A program made the translations under genes and the position numbers. A stretch of 64,000 bases of DNA from Marivivens donghaensis (GTDB lineage Bacteria; Pseudomonadota; Alphaproteobacteria; Rhodobacterales; Rhodobacteraceae), in contig NZ_JAATOP010000001.1 of assembly GCF_011806565.1 (NCBI RefSeq), positions 434,001 to 498,000 on the forward strand. The letters are read 5' to 3'. Positions 25,063 to 33,354 of the stretch are shown here, in pieces. Below the pieces are notes generated by a model. It made no database searches and was not told the origin of the DNA. It saw only the letters and a program-made list of their open reading frames with translations. How positions within the stretch are numbered: the stretch's first letter is position 1; each line of letters opens with the position of its first letter.

Positions 25063-26388
25063 TCAGTCAGTGATTTCCAGCGGCCCGTCCTGCAATGCAG
25101 GGCGGGCTGTGTGGTTTGTGGCTTGCTCGAACGCGTGAGCGATGCGGCAGATCATGCCTTCTTCGCCGAAACGCCCGACGAGCTGCATCCCGAGCGGAAG
25201 CCCATGCGCGAAACCGCAAGGGACAGAGCTCGCCGGGTGGCCCGTCATGTTGAAGGGCAGGGTGCGCATGGCCGTCCAGACAGGCCCGTCCTCGAAGTCC
25301 GCGAAGGCAGGCGCGGTCGACAGCGTTGTCGGCGTGAGCAGCGCCGCGAAGGGTTCGAGCGCTTCGTCGAAGGTCGTCCGCAGGTCGGCGGCAAAGTCGA
25401 ACGCCGCTTTGATTGTCGCCTCGTCCAGCATCGCGCCCGACAGAAGGTTGCGGCGCGCATCGAGGCCGTAGCCGTCATAGGACTTGGCAAGGCCCGCTTT
25501 GTGGTTCTCCCACGCCTCGGCCTGGATCTGGACGCAGCCCATGACCTCCATCGGGGCGTAGTCGGGCAGGGTGATCAGTTCGATCACCGCTCCAAGTTGC
25601 GAGAGCATTCCCGCCGCATCATCCATCGCGTCGATGACATATTGCTCGCAGGCGGGATCATTGACGAACCAGTCGCGGGCATAGCCGATGCGGAGCCCCT
25701 TGATGTCCTTGCCGACCTCGGCAGAGATGTCCCGTCCCGTCATCGCATCAAATACGAACGCCGCGTCGTCGACAGACGCAGCCAGCGGGCCGACCACGTC
25801 GAGGCTTTGCGACAACGGGAAAACGCCGTCGTTCGGCACGGCGCCGTGGGTCGGCTTGAGGCCGACGCAGCCGCTGTAGGACGCCGGAGAACGAACGGAA
25901 CCACCCGTGTCGGTGCCTAAAGCTGCGCGGACCAGACCGCCAGCGACGGCAGCGGCGGAACCCGAGGACGAGCCGCCCGTGATGTGCGCCTCGCTCCACG
26001 GATTGCGGGCAGTCTGGTTGGGCTGGTCGTAAGCGGGGCCGGTCAGCGCGTATTCATAGGTCGCGACTTTGCCGACGGGCGCCATGCCGAGCGCACGCAG
26101 AGTTGCGACGACGGACGCGTCCTTTTCGGCAGGCGCGCCCTCATGCGCGTGAGAGCCGCAACGTGTCGGCATTCCGGCCACATCAATGATATCCTTGACC
26201 GCGATCGGAAGGCCGGAGAGCGGCCCCTCAGCAGGCGTTTCGCCGTCCGAAAGATGCACGAAGGACCGCAGTTTGCCATCGCGCGCCTTGATGCGGTCCA
26301 TGGTGAGGGTCCACAGTTCTGCCGCCGTAAGCTCACCGGATTGTAACAGCGCGGCCTGCTCGCGGAGCGGGAAGTCAAGAACGGACAT
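25063..26388 (-). CDS. Amidase signature (AS) family amidase, AtzE-like
   Basis: 441 residues from the ATG at 26388 (MSVLDFPLREQ); in-frame starts up to 26448 add residues that overlap the small upstream gene and look non-native. The Ser-cisSer-Lys triad of AS enzymes is visible: Lys65 (PIAVKD), cis-Ser140 (GGSSSGSAAAVAGG) and nucleophile Ser164 (GTDTGGSVRSPA), with the family's 75- and 24-residue spacings. Its start lies inside the 3' end of a 54-residue gene, the arrangement seen for AtzE-AtzG and, more loosely, GatA-GatC. It hydrolyses a carboxamide or carbamoyl group. It shares a control region with the SnoaL/ABC operon, so the imported compound may carry an amide. Confidence 0.9.
   Translation of the reverse strand: MSVLDFPLREQAALLQSGELTAAELWTLTMDRIKARDGKLRSFVHLSDGETPAEGPLSGLPIAVKDIIDVAGMPTRCGSHAHEGAPAEKDASVVATLRALGMAPVGKVATYEYALTGPAYDQPNQTARNPWSEAHITGGSSSGSAAAVAGGLVRAALGTDTGGSVRSPASYSGCVGLKPTHGAVPNDGVFPLSQSLDVVGPLAASVDDAAFVFDAMTGRDISAEVGKDIKGLRIGYARDWFVNDPACEQYVIDAMDDAAGMLSQLGAVIELITLPDYAPMEVMGCVQIQAEAWENHKAGLAKSYDGYGLDARRNLLSGAMLDEATIKAAFDFAADLRTTFDEALEPFAALLTPTTLSTAPAFADFEDGPVWTAMRTLPFNMTGHPASSVPCGFAHGLPLGMQLVGRFGEEGMICRIAHAFEQATNHTARPALQDGPLEITD
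25083..25107. terminator. Hairpin at the convergent hisD2/amidase junction
   Basis: GCCCGTCCTGC / GCAGGGCGGGC, an 11-bp stem with one G-U pair and a 3-nt loop. It lies within the last codons of the amidase gene and 26 nt after the hisD2 stop. There is no strong T-tract, so termination is plausible rather than certain. Confidence 0.5.
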
Positions 26389-26539
26389 CGGCGTCACCTT
26401 TTCCAATGATGCGATTCGCATTCTCGCGGAGCGCTTTGCCTGCTTCATAGGCGGCCCTCAGGTCGTCAGCAGGGGGGACTATGCCCGAACTTTTAAGTCG
26501 TTGCCGGAACTGGTCAAATGTCATGTTGTCAGAGGTCAT
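26375..26539 (-). CDS. 54-residue GatC/AtzG-like small subunit coupled to the amidase
   Basis: ATG at 26539, TGA at 26375-26377, overlapping the amidase start (26388) by 14 nt. The product begins MTSDNMTFDQFRQRLK, contains SSGIVPPADDLRAAYEAG and LRENANRII, and is mostly helical and charged. Length, helical pattern and coupling to an AS-family amidase resemble AtzG/DUF4089 and GatC-type partners, which wrap around and stabilise the amidase. I assign the family only tentatively because such small helical proteins carry little signal. The ribosome-binding site is weak; an internal ATG at 26524 is an alternative start. Confidence 0.6.
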   Translation of the reverse strand: MTSDNMTFDQFRQRLKSSGIVPPADDLRAAYEAGKALRENANRIIGKGDADVRS

Positions 26540-26568
26540 CGCCGCACTATTTCGCTGTTTTTCTTCAC

Positions 26569-26723
26569 TTTTGCATACCTATTCACCAAGTCAACCTGAC
26601 AACCGGAGTGCTTTGTTTTAGCATGGCGAACAGGAGTTCTTCAGTCAGTTTTGCATAAGTATGCATTTTCTTGTTGATCGATTCCGAGTTTCAGTCAACG
26701 ATGCTGTGAATAGGTATGCAAAA
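26569..26723. promoter_or_regulatory. Three operators in the amidase/SnoaL divergent control region
   Basis: TGCATACCTATTCA (26572-26585), TGCATAAGTATGCA (26652-26665) and TGAATAGGTATGCA (26707-26720). The outer two are in a perfect 18-bp inverted repeat (26569-26586 and 26706-26723). Spacings are 80 and 55 nt, compatible with looping. They lie between the amidase-side start at 26539 and the SnoaL start at 26764, and share the motif seen at 19179 and 19233. The LacI protein encoded at 32347 is a candidate binder. Confidence 0.7.
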
Positions 26724-26763
26724 TACATTTTTGCGACGTCTTTAAGAAGATTGGAACAAACAA

Positions 26764-27927
26764 ATGGGAAATCAGGACACCACCCCGGTGGCCGATAAGA
26801 AAGTCACGGCTTCGGCGAAAGCGCCGCAGGTCATGCAGGTCGAAACCAACGACTTTGTAGACCTCGTGCCGGAGACCCGCCAGCGAGCTCACTCGATGGA
26901 AGGTTTCGACGACTGTTACTCGGATATTGTCGATTACATTATCCGCTGCACGCACAAGATTTGGGACGAGCGTGACGTTGGTCTGATCTACACCCATTAC
27001 ACTCATAACTGCGTTCTCTACGGGACCATGGGTACGATGTACAACCGCGAGGATGTTGTCCGCGACACCATCCAGCGCCTCGTCAGCCTGCCGGAACGTC
27101 GCGGTCTCGCGACTTCGGTTATCTGGAACGGCGACGACAAGAACGGTTTCTACACTTCGCACCTCGTCACCGGCACCGGCCGCTACACCCAGAACGGTCA
27201 CTTCGGCAAAGCGAACGGCCGTCCGTTCGTGTCGCGCACCGTCGCCGACTGCATGATCCTGCGTAACAAGATCTACCGCGAGTGGGTTGTTTCGGACCAG
27301 ATGGCGATCATCCTGCAACTCGGCATCGACCCGCACGGCTATGCCGAAAAGATTGCCGCATCGAAGCTGTCGCAGGGCCTCAAGAGCCTCGACATCGGTG
27401 AAAACGGTCTGATGCTCGGTCAGTATCCGGTCGCCGAAGGCGTCGACACCTCGATCGCGAACAACGATCTGGAACGTAAGACGCTGGAAATGCTCCACGC
27501 GATCTACAACCGCAAAATGTTCGGAGAAATCCGCCGCAACTATGCGCCGACCTGCATGTATCACGGTCCGCTGATGAAAGAGCTTTACGGCATCAACGCT
27601 GTAACGCATCAGATCATCGGCCTCGTTGGTGCCCTGCCTGACGCCGTCTACTCGCCGCAGCACATCTGCTCGGTTCCCGACATCGAAGGCGGCACCAAGG
27701 TTGCGGTGCGTTGGGTGATGGAAGGTCATCACCTTGGCTTCGGCGGGCTGGAGAGCTTCGGCGATCCGACCGGCAAGCGGGTTCAGGTTATGGGCATGTC
27801 CCACTTCCACTTCAAAGACGGCAAGATCGTTGACGAGTGGACGGTCTACGACGAGCTGTCGATGCTCGTTCAGATCAAACTGGCACAACTGGCAGACAAG
27901 CCTTCGGCAGAAGAGGCACTTGCCTGA
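26764..27927 (+). CDS. Tandem SnoaL/NTF2-fold protein
   Basis: 387 residues with two NTF2-like cone domains, about 45-215 and 235-380. The first contains YTHNCVLYGTMGTMYNREDVVRDTIQRL, the second YAPTCMYHGPLMKELYGINAVTHQIIGLVGALPDAVYS and MGMSHFHFKDGKIVDEWTVYDELSML, all hallmarks of SnoaL-like ester cyclase/dehydratase folds. No signal peptide. It is the first gene of the operon that continues with the ABC importer, with three operators before it. It may act as a cyclase, dehydratase or isomerase on the imported compound. The tandem arrangement is unusual; the reaction is unknown. Confidence 0.85.
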   Translation: MGNQDTTPVADKKVTASAKAPQVMQVETNDFVDLVPETRQRAHSMEGFDDCYSDIVDYIIRCTHKIWDERDVGLIYTHYTHNCVLYGTMGTMYNREDVVRDTIQRLVSLPERRGLATSVIWNGDDKNGFYTSHLVTGTGRYTQNGHFGKANGRPFVSRTVADCMILRNKIYREWVVSDQMAIILQLGIDPHGYAEKIAASKLSQGLKSLDIGENGLMLGQYPVAEGVDTSIANNDLERKTLEMLHAIYNRKMFGEIRRNYAPTCMYHGPLMKELYGINAVTHQIIGLVGALPDAVYSPQHICSVPDIEGGTKVAVRWVMEGHHLGFGGLESFGDPTGKRVQVMGMSHFHFKDGKIVDEWTVYDELSMLVQIKLAQLADKPSAEEALA

Positions 27928-28015
27928 TCGAATGACCGGAGCGGGGTTGTCCCGCTCCGTCACACCTACGATCCGCGCGCAAAACAACGCGGGCGTAATA
28001 ACGGAGAGGAAAGAC

Positions 28016-29254
28016 ATGATGATGATGAAAACGACTGCGGCCAGCATCGCCGCTCTCGTCCTCGGCACCGGCGCTGCATTCGCTGACTGCGGCATCGAAA
28101 GCGGTTCGGTCCGCATTCTTGCCAACGACTTCGACGCGCTCGGTATCGTAATCGACGAAGCCAAAACCTGCGCTTCGGACACCGTTTCGGTCGAAGCGAA
28201 CATGACCTCGGAGCACAAGTCGCTTCAGGTTCCGGCTCTGACCATCAATCCGGCCCAGTACACCGTTGCTCTGGTCGCCAACAACTCGATCGTTCCGCTG
28301 CTGAACGACGACCTGATCCGTCCGCTGGACGATCTTGTCGCTGAATACGGTGACAGTCTTCAGGAAAGCCAGCTGATCCGCGTCGACGGCGAAGTCGTTG
28401 CCATCGCGTTCATGGGCAACGCCCAGCACCTGTTCATGCGTTCGGACATCCTCGAAGAAGCTGGCATCGAGACGCCGACTTCCTATGAAGAGATCCTCGA
28501 AGCTGCCAAGGTTCTGCGCGAAAAGGGCATCATGGAATACCCGCTCGCGGCTGCCGACCTTCCGGGTTGGAACCTCGCTGCGGAATTCGTGAACATGTAC
28601 CTCGGCATGGGCGGCGACTTCTTTGAGGCCGGTTCGGCAGAGCCGTCGATCAACAACGAAACCGGCATGAAGACGCTGGAAATGATGAAGGCGCTGACCG
28701 AGTACATGTCGCCGGAATACATGACCTATGACGCCAACGAAATGAAGGCGCTGTATCTTGCTGACGAAGTTGCCATCATGAACCAGTGGGGTTCGATGGT
28801 GAACGGTCACATCGACCCCGAAGGTCCGGCTCCGGAGATCGGCGAAGCAACTATGCTCGCTCCGGCACCTTTCGTCGGTGGTGGTGCGACCCCGGCTGCT
28901 GCTCTTTGGTGGGATGGTTTCACCATCGCCAAGAACATCTCGGATGAAGACGCAGCTGCTTCGTTCCAGGCTATGGTCTACGGCGCACGTCCGGAAGTCG
29001 CTCAGGCGAACCCGACTGGCGCTACCTGGCTGATGAAGGACTTCGACGCTCCGGAAAGCGCGAACGGCGTTCTCGGCACGGCTGCCGAAGGTGCTCGCGC
29101 TTACCCGATGACCCCCTACATGGGCCTTCTGCACACCGCACTGGGTGCCGAACTGGCTGAGTTCATGCAGGGTTCCGAAGGCGCAGAGCAGGCACTGTCT
29201 GACGTAGAAGCCGCCTACCGTGCAGCCGCGACCGAGGCTGGTTTTCTGAACTAA
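28016..29254 (+). CDS. Extracellular solute-binding protein (family 1, CUT1 type)
   Basis: 412 residues from the ATG at 28016 (MMMMKTTAAS; GGAGAGG about 9 nt upstream; the next three Met codons are alternatives). Signal peptide cleavage is likely after GAAFA|D. The mature protein has the sugar-binding family pattern: FMRSDILEEAGIETPTSYEEILEAAKVLREKG, LGMGGDFFEAG, ADEVAIMNQWGSMVNGH, and a C-terminal helix set. It is not close to UgpB, MalE or ChvE, so the substrate is unknown. A hairpin follows the stop codon, then two permease genes and an ATPase gene. Confidence 0.9.
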   Translation: MMMMKTTAASIAALVLGTGAAFADCGIESGSVRILANDFDALGIVIDEAKTCASDTVSVEANMTSEHKSLQVPALTINPAQYTVALVANNSIVPLLNDDLIRPLDDLVAEYGDSLQESQLIRVDGEVVAIAFMGNAQHLFMRSDILEEAGIETPTSYEEILEAAKVLREKGIMEYPLAAADLPGWNLAAEFVNMYLGMGGDFFEAGSAEPSINNETGMKTLEMMKALTEYMSPEYMTYDANEMKALYLADEVAIMNQWGSMVNGHIDPEGPAPEIGEATMLAPAPFVGGGATPAAALWWDGFTIAKNISDEDAAASFQAMVYGARPEVAQANPTGATWLMKDFDAPESANGVLGTAAEGARAYPMTPYMGLLHTALGAELAEFMQGSEGAEQALSDVEAAYRAAATEAGFLN

Positions 29255-29270
29255 GCCTGTCGCACCTCCC

Positions 29271-29295
29271 GTGTCCCCGACATTGTCGGGGACAC
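29271..29295 (+). terminator. Intercistronic hairpin after the solute-binding-protein gene
   Basis: GTGTCCCCGACA / TGTCGGGGACAC around a single T, in practice a 10- to 11-bp stem. It starts 16 nt after the SBP stop and ends 20 nt before the permease start. There is little T-tract, so it probably works as an mRNA stabiliser or partial terminator that favours SBP expression. Confidence 0.6.
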
Positions 29296-29315
29296 CTCTA
29301 TTTCGGAAGCACTCC

Positions 29316-30347
29316 ATGCGACATCGCGATTTTATCGCCTTTATTTTCCCGTCCGTGGTCGCGATGATCCTGTTCATCGCCATTCCCATCGTGTCGGTGG
29401 TCGTCCAGTCCCTTTATGTGGAGCACGACCGCGTCCTGATCGAAGTTGAGAACTGTGGTCCATTCGGTTGTACGACCGAAACCCGTGTCGATGCCGAAGC
29501 CACTGCCGAAATGAAGGCAGAACAACCGCTCGGCAAATTCAACGGCCTCGGGACCTATTTCAACCGCGCCCACCTCGCTGTGGACGAGCTCAAGGCGATC
29601 TTTGCCGACAACGACGGATTTGGTGACATCGTCGCCCAGATATACAACCTCCCGTTCTACAAGGCGCTGAGCTTCACGCTGGTCTATACGTTTCTCGTGA
29701 CACCGCTCTGTATGATATTCGGTTTCCTCATCGCGCTGGGGGTCAATGCGATCCCGAAAGTGGTCAAAGGGCCGGTGATCTTCCTGTCGCTGCTGCCCTA
29801 TATCGTGACCCCGCTAATCGGCTCGCTCATCCTGTTCTGGATGATCAACTCCGACGGCGTGATCGGCGCGAGCCTCCAGTACATCTTCAACGATCCCGAG
29901 CTGTCGCTCAAAGCGTCGCCGGTTCTGATGTGGATGGTCCTCATCATCTACGGCACGTGGCACATGGCACCGTTCTGCTTCGTCGTGTTCTACGCGGGTC
30001 TTCAGACCCTGCCGACCGACACGCTGGAAAGCGCGATGATCGATGGCGCGAACCGTTGGGAACGTATCCGCTATGTTGTGATCCCGCACCTTGTTCCGCT
30101 CGCGACCTTCGTTGGCCTCGTGCTGCTCATGGATAACTTCCGCGTCTTCGAACCGATCGTCGGTTTCTCTTCCGAAGCGCACGCAACGTCGCTGTCCTGG
30201 GCGATCTACAACGACCTCAGCGGTCAGGTAGACCAGCTTTATGGTTCGGCTGCGGCAACTTCGGTGCTGACAATGATCGGCGTACTTATCATCCTGACGC
30301 CCGTGCTGATCCGCACATGGCGTGACTTCTCGCGGAGGGCCCGCTGA
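29316..30347 (+). CDS. CUT1 sugar-type ABC transporter permease 1
   Basis: 343 residues from the ATG at 29316 (MRHRDFIAFIFPSVV; GGAAG box upstream); the longer in-frame start at 29271 lies in the hairpin and is rejected. It has six helices plus an unusually long periplasmic loop of about 80 residues after helix 1, including VENCGPFGCTTETRVDAEA with two cysteines. The EAA loop reads LPTDTLESAMIDGANRWERIRYVVIPHL. It is longer than typical MalF-like CUT1 permeases of about 290-310 residues because of that loop. It forms the channel with the next gene's product. Confidence 0.92.
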   Translation: MRHRDFIAFIFPSVVAMILFIAIPIVSVVVQSLYVEHDRVLIEVENCGPFGCTTETRVDAEATAEMKAEQPLGKFNGLGTYFNRAHLAVDELKAIFADNDGFGDIVAQIYNLPFYKALSFTLVYTFLVTPLCMIFGFLIALGVNAIPKVVKGPVIFLSLLPYIVTPLIGSLILFWMINSDGVIGASLQYIFNDPELSLKASPVLMWMVLIIYGTWHMAPFCFVVFYAGLQTLPTDTLESAMIDGANRWERIRYVVIPHLVPLATFVGLVLLMDNFRVFEPIVGFSSEAHATSLSWAIYNDLSGQVDQLYGSAAATSVLTMIGVLIILTPVLIRTWRDFSRRAR

Positions 30348-31231
30348 TGCACGACACTAACGCACTCCGCCAGAGCAAAGGACTGATGATCGTTACGACG
30401 GTGATCCTGATCCTCTGGCTCATCCTTGCGGCCTTCCCGTTCTTCTGGACCGTTTGGGGCTCGTTCAAAGTGCAGGCCGATTTTTTCAGCCGCGAGAACT
30501 TCCTCAACGCGATCTTCGGACCGGCAACCGAACGCCAGACAGGCGGCGCCTTCACGCTGGACGGCTACCGCGGTGCGTGGATCGAGCGCGAATTCTGGCG
30601 CTCGGTCATCAACACGGCCATCGTCACTGTCTGCGTGACCACGATCAGCCTCGTGTTCGGCACGCTGGGCGGCTACGCGCTGTCCCGTTCGACCCGCAAG
30701 TACACGTTCTGGATCCTGATGGCCGCGCTGTTCTTCCGCGCAATGCCGCACATCACGCTGGTGTCGGGCTACCTGCTGCCGTTCTTCGAGATGAACATCT
30801 GGGGCTATCTGCCGACCGCGATCATCGTGCTCGTGGCGATCAACCAGCCGTTCACCATCTGGATGCTGCACAGCTTCTTCATGTCGATCCCGAAAGACCT
30901 CGACGAGTCCGCCATGGTCGACGGTTGCACCCGTTTCCAGGCGTTCCGCTGGGTGATCATGCCGGTCATGTGGCCGGGTGTGATCACGACGGGTCTGTTC
31001 AGCTTCCTGCTGGCTTACAACGACTTTGCTGTCACAGGTATGCTCCTCAATCAGGACAACCAGACCATGGTCCCCAAAATCAACTCCTTCATGGGCACAA
31101 TCCAGAGCGAAGGCATGATCATGTATGCGGTTGCCGCCGTGGTTTCGGCTACCGTTCCGCTCTTCATCCTCGTGATGTTCTTCCAACGCCAGATCGTCAG
31201 CGGCCTAACCGCCGGCGCAGTCAAAGGGTAA
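30347..31231 (+). CDS. CUT1 sugar-type ABC transporter permease 2
   Basis: 294 residues; the start ATG overlaps the previous stop (ATGA at 30345-30349). Six membrane helices, with the EAA coupling loop IPKDLDESAMVDGCTRFQAFRWVIMPVMWPG. A periplasmic segment between helices 1 and 2 carries FSRENFLNAIFGPATERQTGG. It is paired with the upstream permease, and the ATPase gene starts 4 nt after its stop. The substrate follows that of the operon, which is unknown. Confidence 0.93.
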   Translation: MHDTNALRQSKGLMIVTTVILILWLILAAFPFFWTVWGSFKVQADFFSRENFLNAIFGPATERQTGGAFTLDGYRGAWIEREFWRSVINTAIVTVCVTTISLVFGTLGGYALSRSTRKYTFWILMAALFFRAMPHITLVSGYLLPFFEMNIWGYLPTAIIVLVAINQPFTIWMLHSFFMSIPKDLDESAMVDGCTRFQAFRWVIMPVMWPGVITTGLFSFLLAYNDFAVTGMLLNQDNQTMVPKINSFMGTIQSEGMIMYAVAAVVSATVPLFILVMFFQRQIVSGLTAGAVKG

Positions 31232-31235
31232 TCCC

Positions 31236-32291
31236 ATGGCAGAAATCCATCTCAAGAACGTCTGCAAACGCTGGGGCGATGTTGTCGGTGTCGACAATTT
31301 CGACCTCGAGATCGCAGACAAGGAATTCCTCGTTCTCCTCGGGCCGTCGGGCTGCGGTAAGTCCACTACCATGCGCATGATCGCTGGCCTCGAAGACGTC
31401 ACCGACGGCGAGATCATCATCGGCGGAAAGGTTGTGAACAACCTCGAACCGAAGGACCGCGACATCTCCATGGTGTTCCAGTCCTACGGCCTCTACCCGA
31501 ACATGACCGTCTACGAGAACATCCGCTTCCCGCTGAAGGTCCGTAAGATCCCGAAGGCCGAACACCACGACCGCGTTATGCGCGCAGCCGACATGGTGAA
31601 CCTCGGCAACCTTCTGGATCGTCGTCCGGCAGAGCTTTCCGGCGGTCAGCGTCAACGTGTGGCTCTGGCCCGTTCGCTGGTCCGCGAGCCGAACGTGTTT
31701 CTCATGGACGAGCCGCTGTCGAACCTCGATGCCAAGCTGCGCGTTTCGACCCGTGCGGAGATCAAGAACCTCCAGCACAAGCTGCAAGTCACCACGATCT
31801 ACGTCACGCATGACCAGATCGAAGCCATGACGCTCGCTGACCGCGTGGTCGTCATGAGCGACGGTGTCGTCCAGCAGGTCGCCACCCCGACCGAGATTTA
31901 CGACAATCCGGCGAACACCTTTGTGGCCAGCTTCATCGGCTCGCCCGCGATGAACCTCGTCGAAGGCCAGATCAATGGCGGTGTCTTCACGGCCGAAAAC
32001 CTGACCCTCGCCGGTCTGCCGACGCATCAGTCGGGCAAGATCATCCTCGGCTTCCGCGCAGAGGACGTGACGCTCTCGGATCAGCCTGCGCACCTCAACG
32101 CTCCGGCCTTCGCGCTGGAACTGTTGGGCGAGGCTTCGATGGTCGCTGTCCACGTTGGCGAGACGCTGGTTAACCTCAAGGCTGCAAAAGATTTCCGCGC
32201 CGAGATCGGCGAGATGATCCATGCAACAATTCCGGTAGAAACTTGCCACCTGTTTGATAGTAAAACGGGTAAACGTATCATTCTGGATTAA
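31236..32291 (+). CDS. ABC transporter ATP-binding protein (MalK/UgpC class)
   Basis: 351 residues. Walker A is GPSGCGKST near residues 37-45, the signature LSGGQRQR lies near 135, Walker B ends LMDEP, and the switch His lies in YVTHDQ. A C-terminal TOBE/OB region follows from about residue 240. It is the last transporter gene; the LacI gene follows 55 nt downstream after a weak hairpin (ATCGGC/GCCGAT, 32297-32315). It is one of three MalK-class ATPases in the window, each linked to its own operon. Confidence 0.94.
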   Translation: MAEIHLKNVCKRWGDVVGVDNFDLEIADKEFLVLLGPSGCGKSTTMRMIAGLEDVTDGEIIIGGKVVNNLEPKDRDISMVFQSYGLYPNMTVYENIRFPLKVRKIPKAEHHDRVMRAADMVNLGNLLDRRPAELSGGQRQRVALARSLVREPNVFLMDEPLSNLDAKLRVSTRAEIKNLQHKLQVTTIYVTHDQIEAMTLADRVVVMSDGVVQQVATPTEIYDNPANTFVASFIGSPAMNLVEGQINGGVFTAENLTLAGLPTHQSGKIILGFRAEDVTLSDQPAHLNAPAFALELLGEASMVAVHVGETLVNLKAAKDFRAEIGEMIHATIPVETCHLFDSKTGKRIILD

Positions 32292-32346
32292 TGACATCGG
32301 CCGTTCACGCCGATAAATACCACCTGACACAAAGGCGAGTAAGTGA

Positions 32347-33354
32347 ATGGCTAGCGCGAAATCAGTGACATCCGTAGATGTGGCCCGCAAAGCTGGCGTC
32401 AGCCAGTCGGCCGTTTCGCGCTATTTCACTCCAGGGGCGTCGGTCTCTGCAAAAATGGCCGAGAAAATCCGCGTAGCCGCTGACGAATTGGGCTACCGCC
32501 CGAATGTTCTGGCCAGATCGCTGATCACCGGCAAAAGCCGCATCATCGGTCTGGTCGTCTATTATCTCGAAAACAGCTTCTATCCGGAAGCGGTCGAAAA
32601 ACTGTCGATCGCTTTGCAGGAAAACGGCTACCACGTCCTGCTCTTCATGGCGTCCAACACCGTTGGCGATGTCGAGCCGGTCGTGCAGCAGATCCTCGAC
32701 TACCGCGTTGACGGCATCATCATGGTGTCTGTCTCGGTGTCCTCGGTTCTGGCCGAGCGTTGCCGCGATCTGTCCATCCCCGTGATGCTGTTCAACCGCG
32801 ACCAAAAGCGTGATGACCTGCGCTCTGTCACCAGCGAAAACTACCGTGGCGGCCAGATGGCGGCGGAGATCTTCCTGAAATCCGACCACAAGAAGATCGC
32901 ACACCTCGCCGGTTTCGACGACGCGAAAACCCAGATCGACCGTGAAAAAGGGTTTGTCGATGCTTTGAATGCGGCGGGGCAGGAACTGCATTCGCGGGCA
33001 TCCGGCAACTACGATTATGCAGAAGCGGTCGAAGCAGCGCGCACTTTGTTCGATGTCGAGGACAAGCCCGACGCTCTGTTCGTGGCAGACGATCACATGG
33101 CCTTTGCAGCGATGGATGTGATCCGCCACGAACTGGGCCTGCGCATTCCCGAAGACGTCGCGGTTATCGGTTTCGACGACACGCAGCAGTCGCGTTGGCC
33201 AAGCTACAACCTGACCACCATTCGCCAGCCGCTGAACCAGATGGTGTCGGCTGCGGTGAACGAGCTGATCAGCGCGATCGAAGACCCGACCACGCCGATC
33301 CGTAGCATCAAGATCGAGCCGGTGCCGCAGATCCGCGGCACCACCCGAAATTAA
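32347..33354 (+). CDS. LacI-family regulator of the HisD/amidase/ABC system
   Basis: 335 residues with an N-terminal HTH, TSVDVARKAGVSQSAVSRYF (8-27), hinge GYRPNVLARSLITGKS, and an effector domain ending VIGFDDTQQSRWPSYNLTTIRQP. It is encoded at the end of the SnoaL/ABC operon, so it would be autoregulated by the operators at 26572-26720. The 14-bp size and CG centre of two of the five operators suit this family, making it the best candidate for the regulator of the whole 19-33 kb system. Its 3' end overlaps nagB by 4 nt, tail to tail. Confidence 0.9.
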   Translation: MASAKSVTSVDVARKAGVSQSAVSRYFTPGASVSAKMAEKIRVAADELGYRPNVLARSLITGKSRIIGLVVYYLENSFYPEAVEKLSIALQENGYHVLLFMASNTVGDVEPVVQQILDYRVDGIIMVSVSVSSVLAERCRDLSIPVMLFNRDQKRDDLRSVTSENYRGGQMAAEIFLKSDHKKIAHLAGFDDAKTQIDREKGFVDALNAAGQELHSRASGNYDYAEAVEAARTLFDVEDKPDALFVADDHMAFAAMDVIRHELGLRIPEDVAVIGFDDTQQSRWPSYNLTTIRQPLNQMVSAAVNELISAIEDPTTPIRSIKIEPVPQIRGTTRN

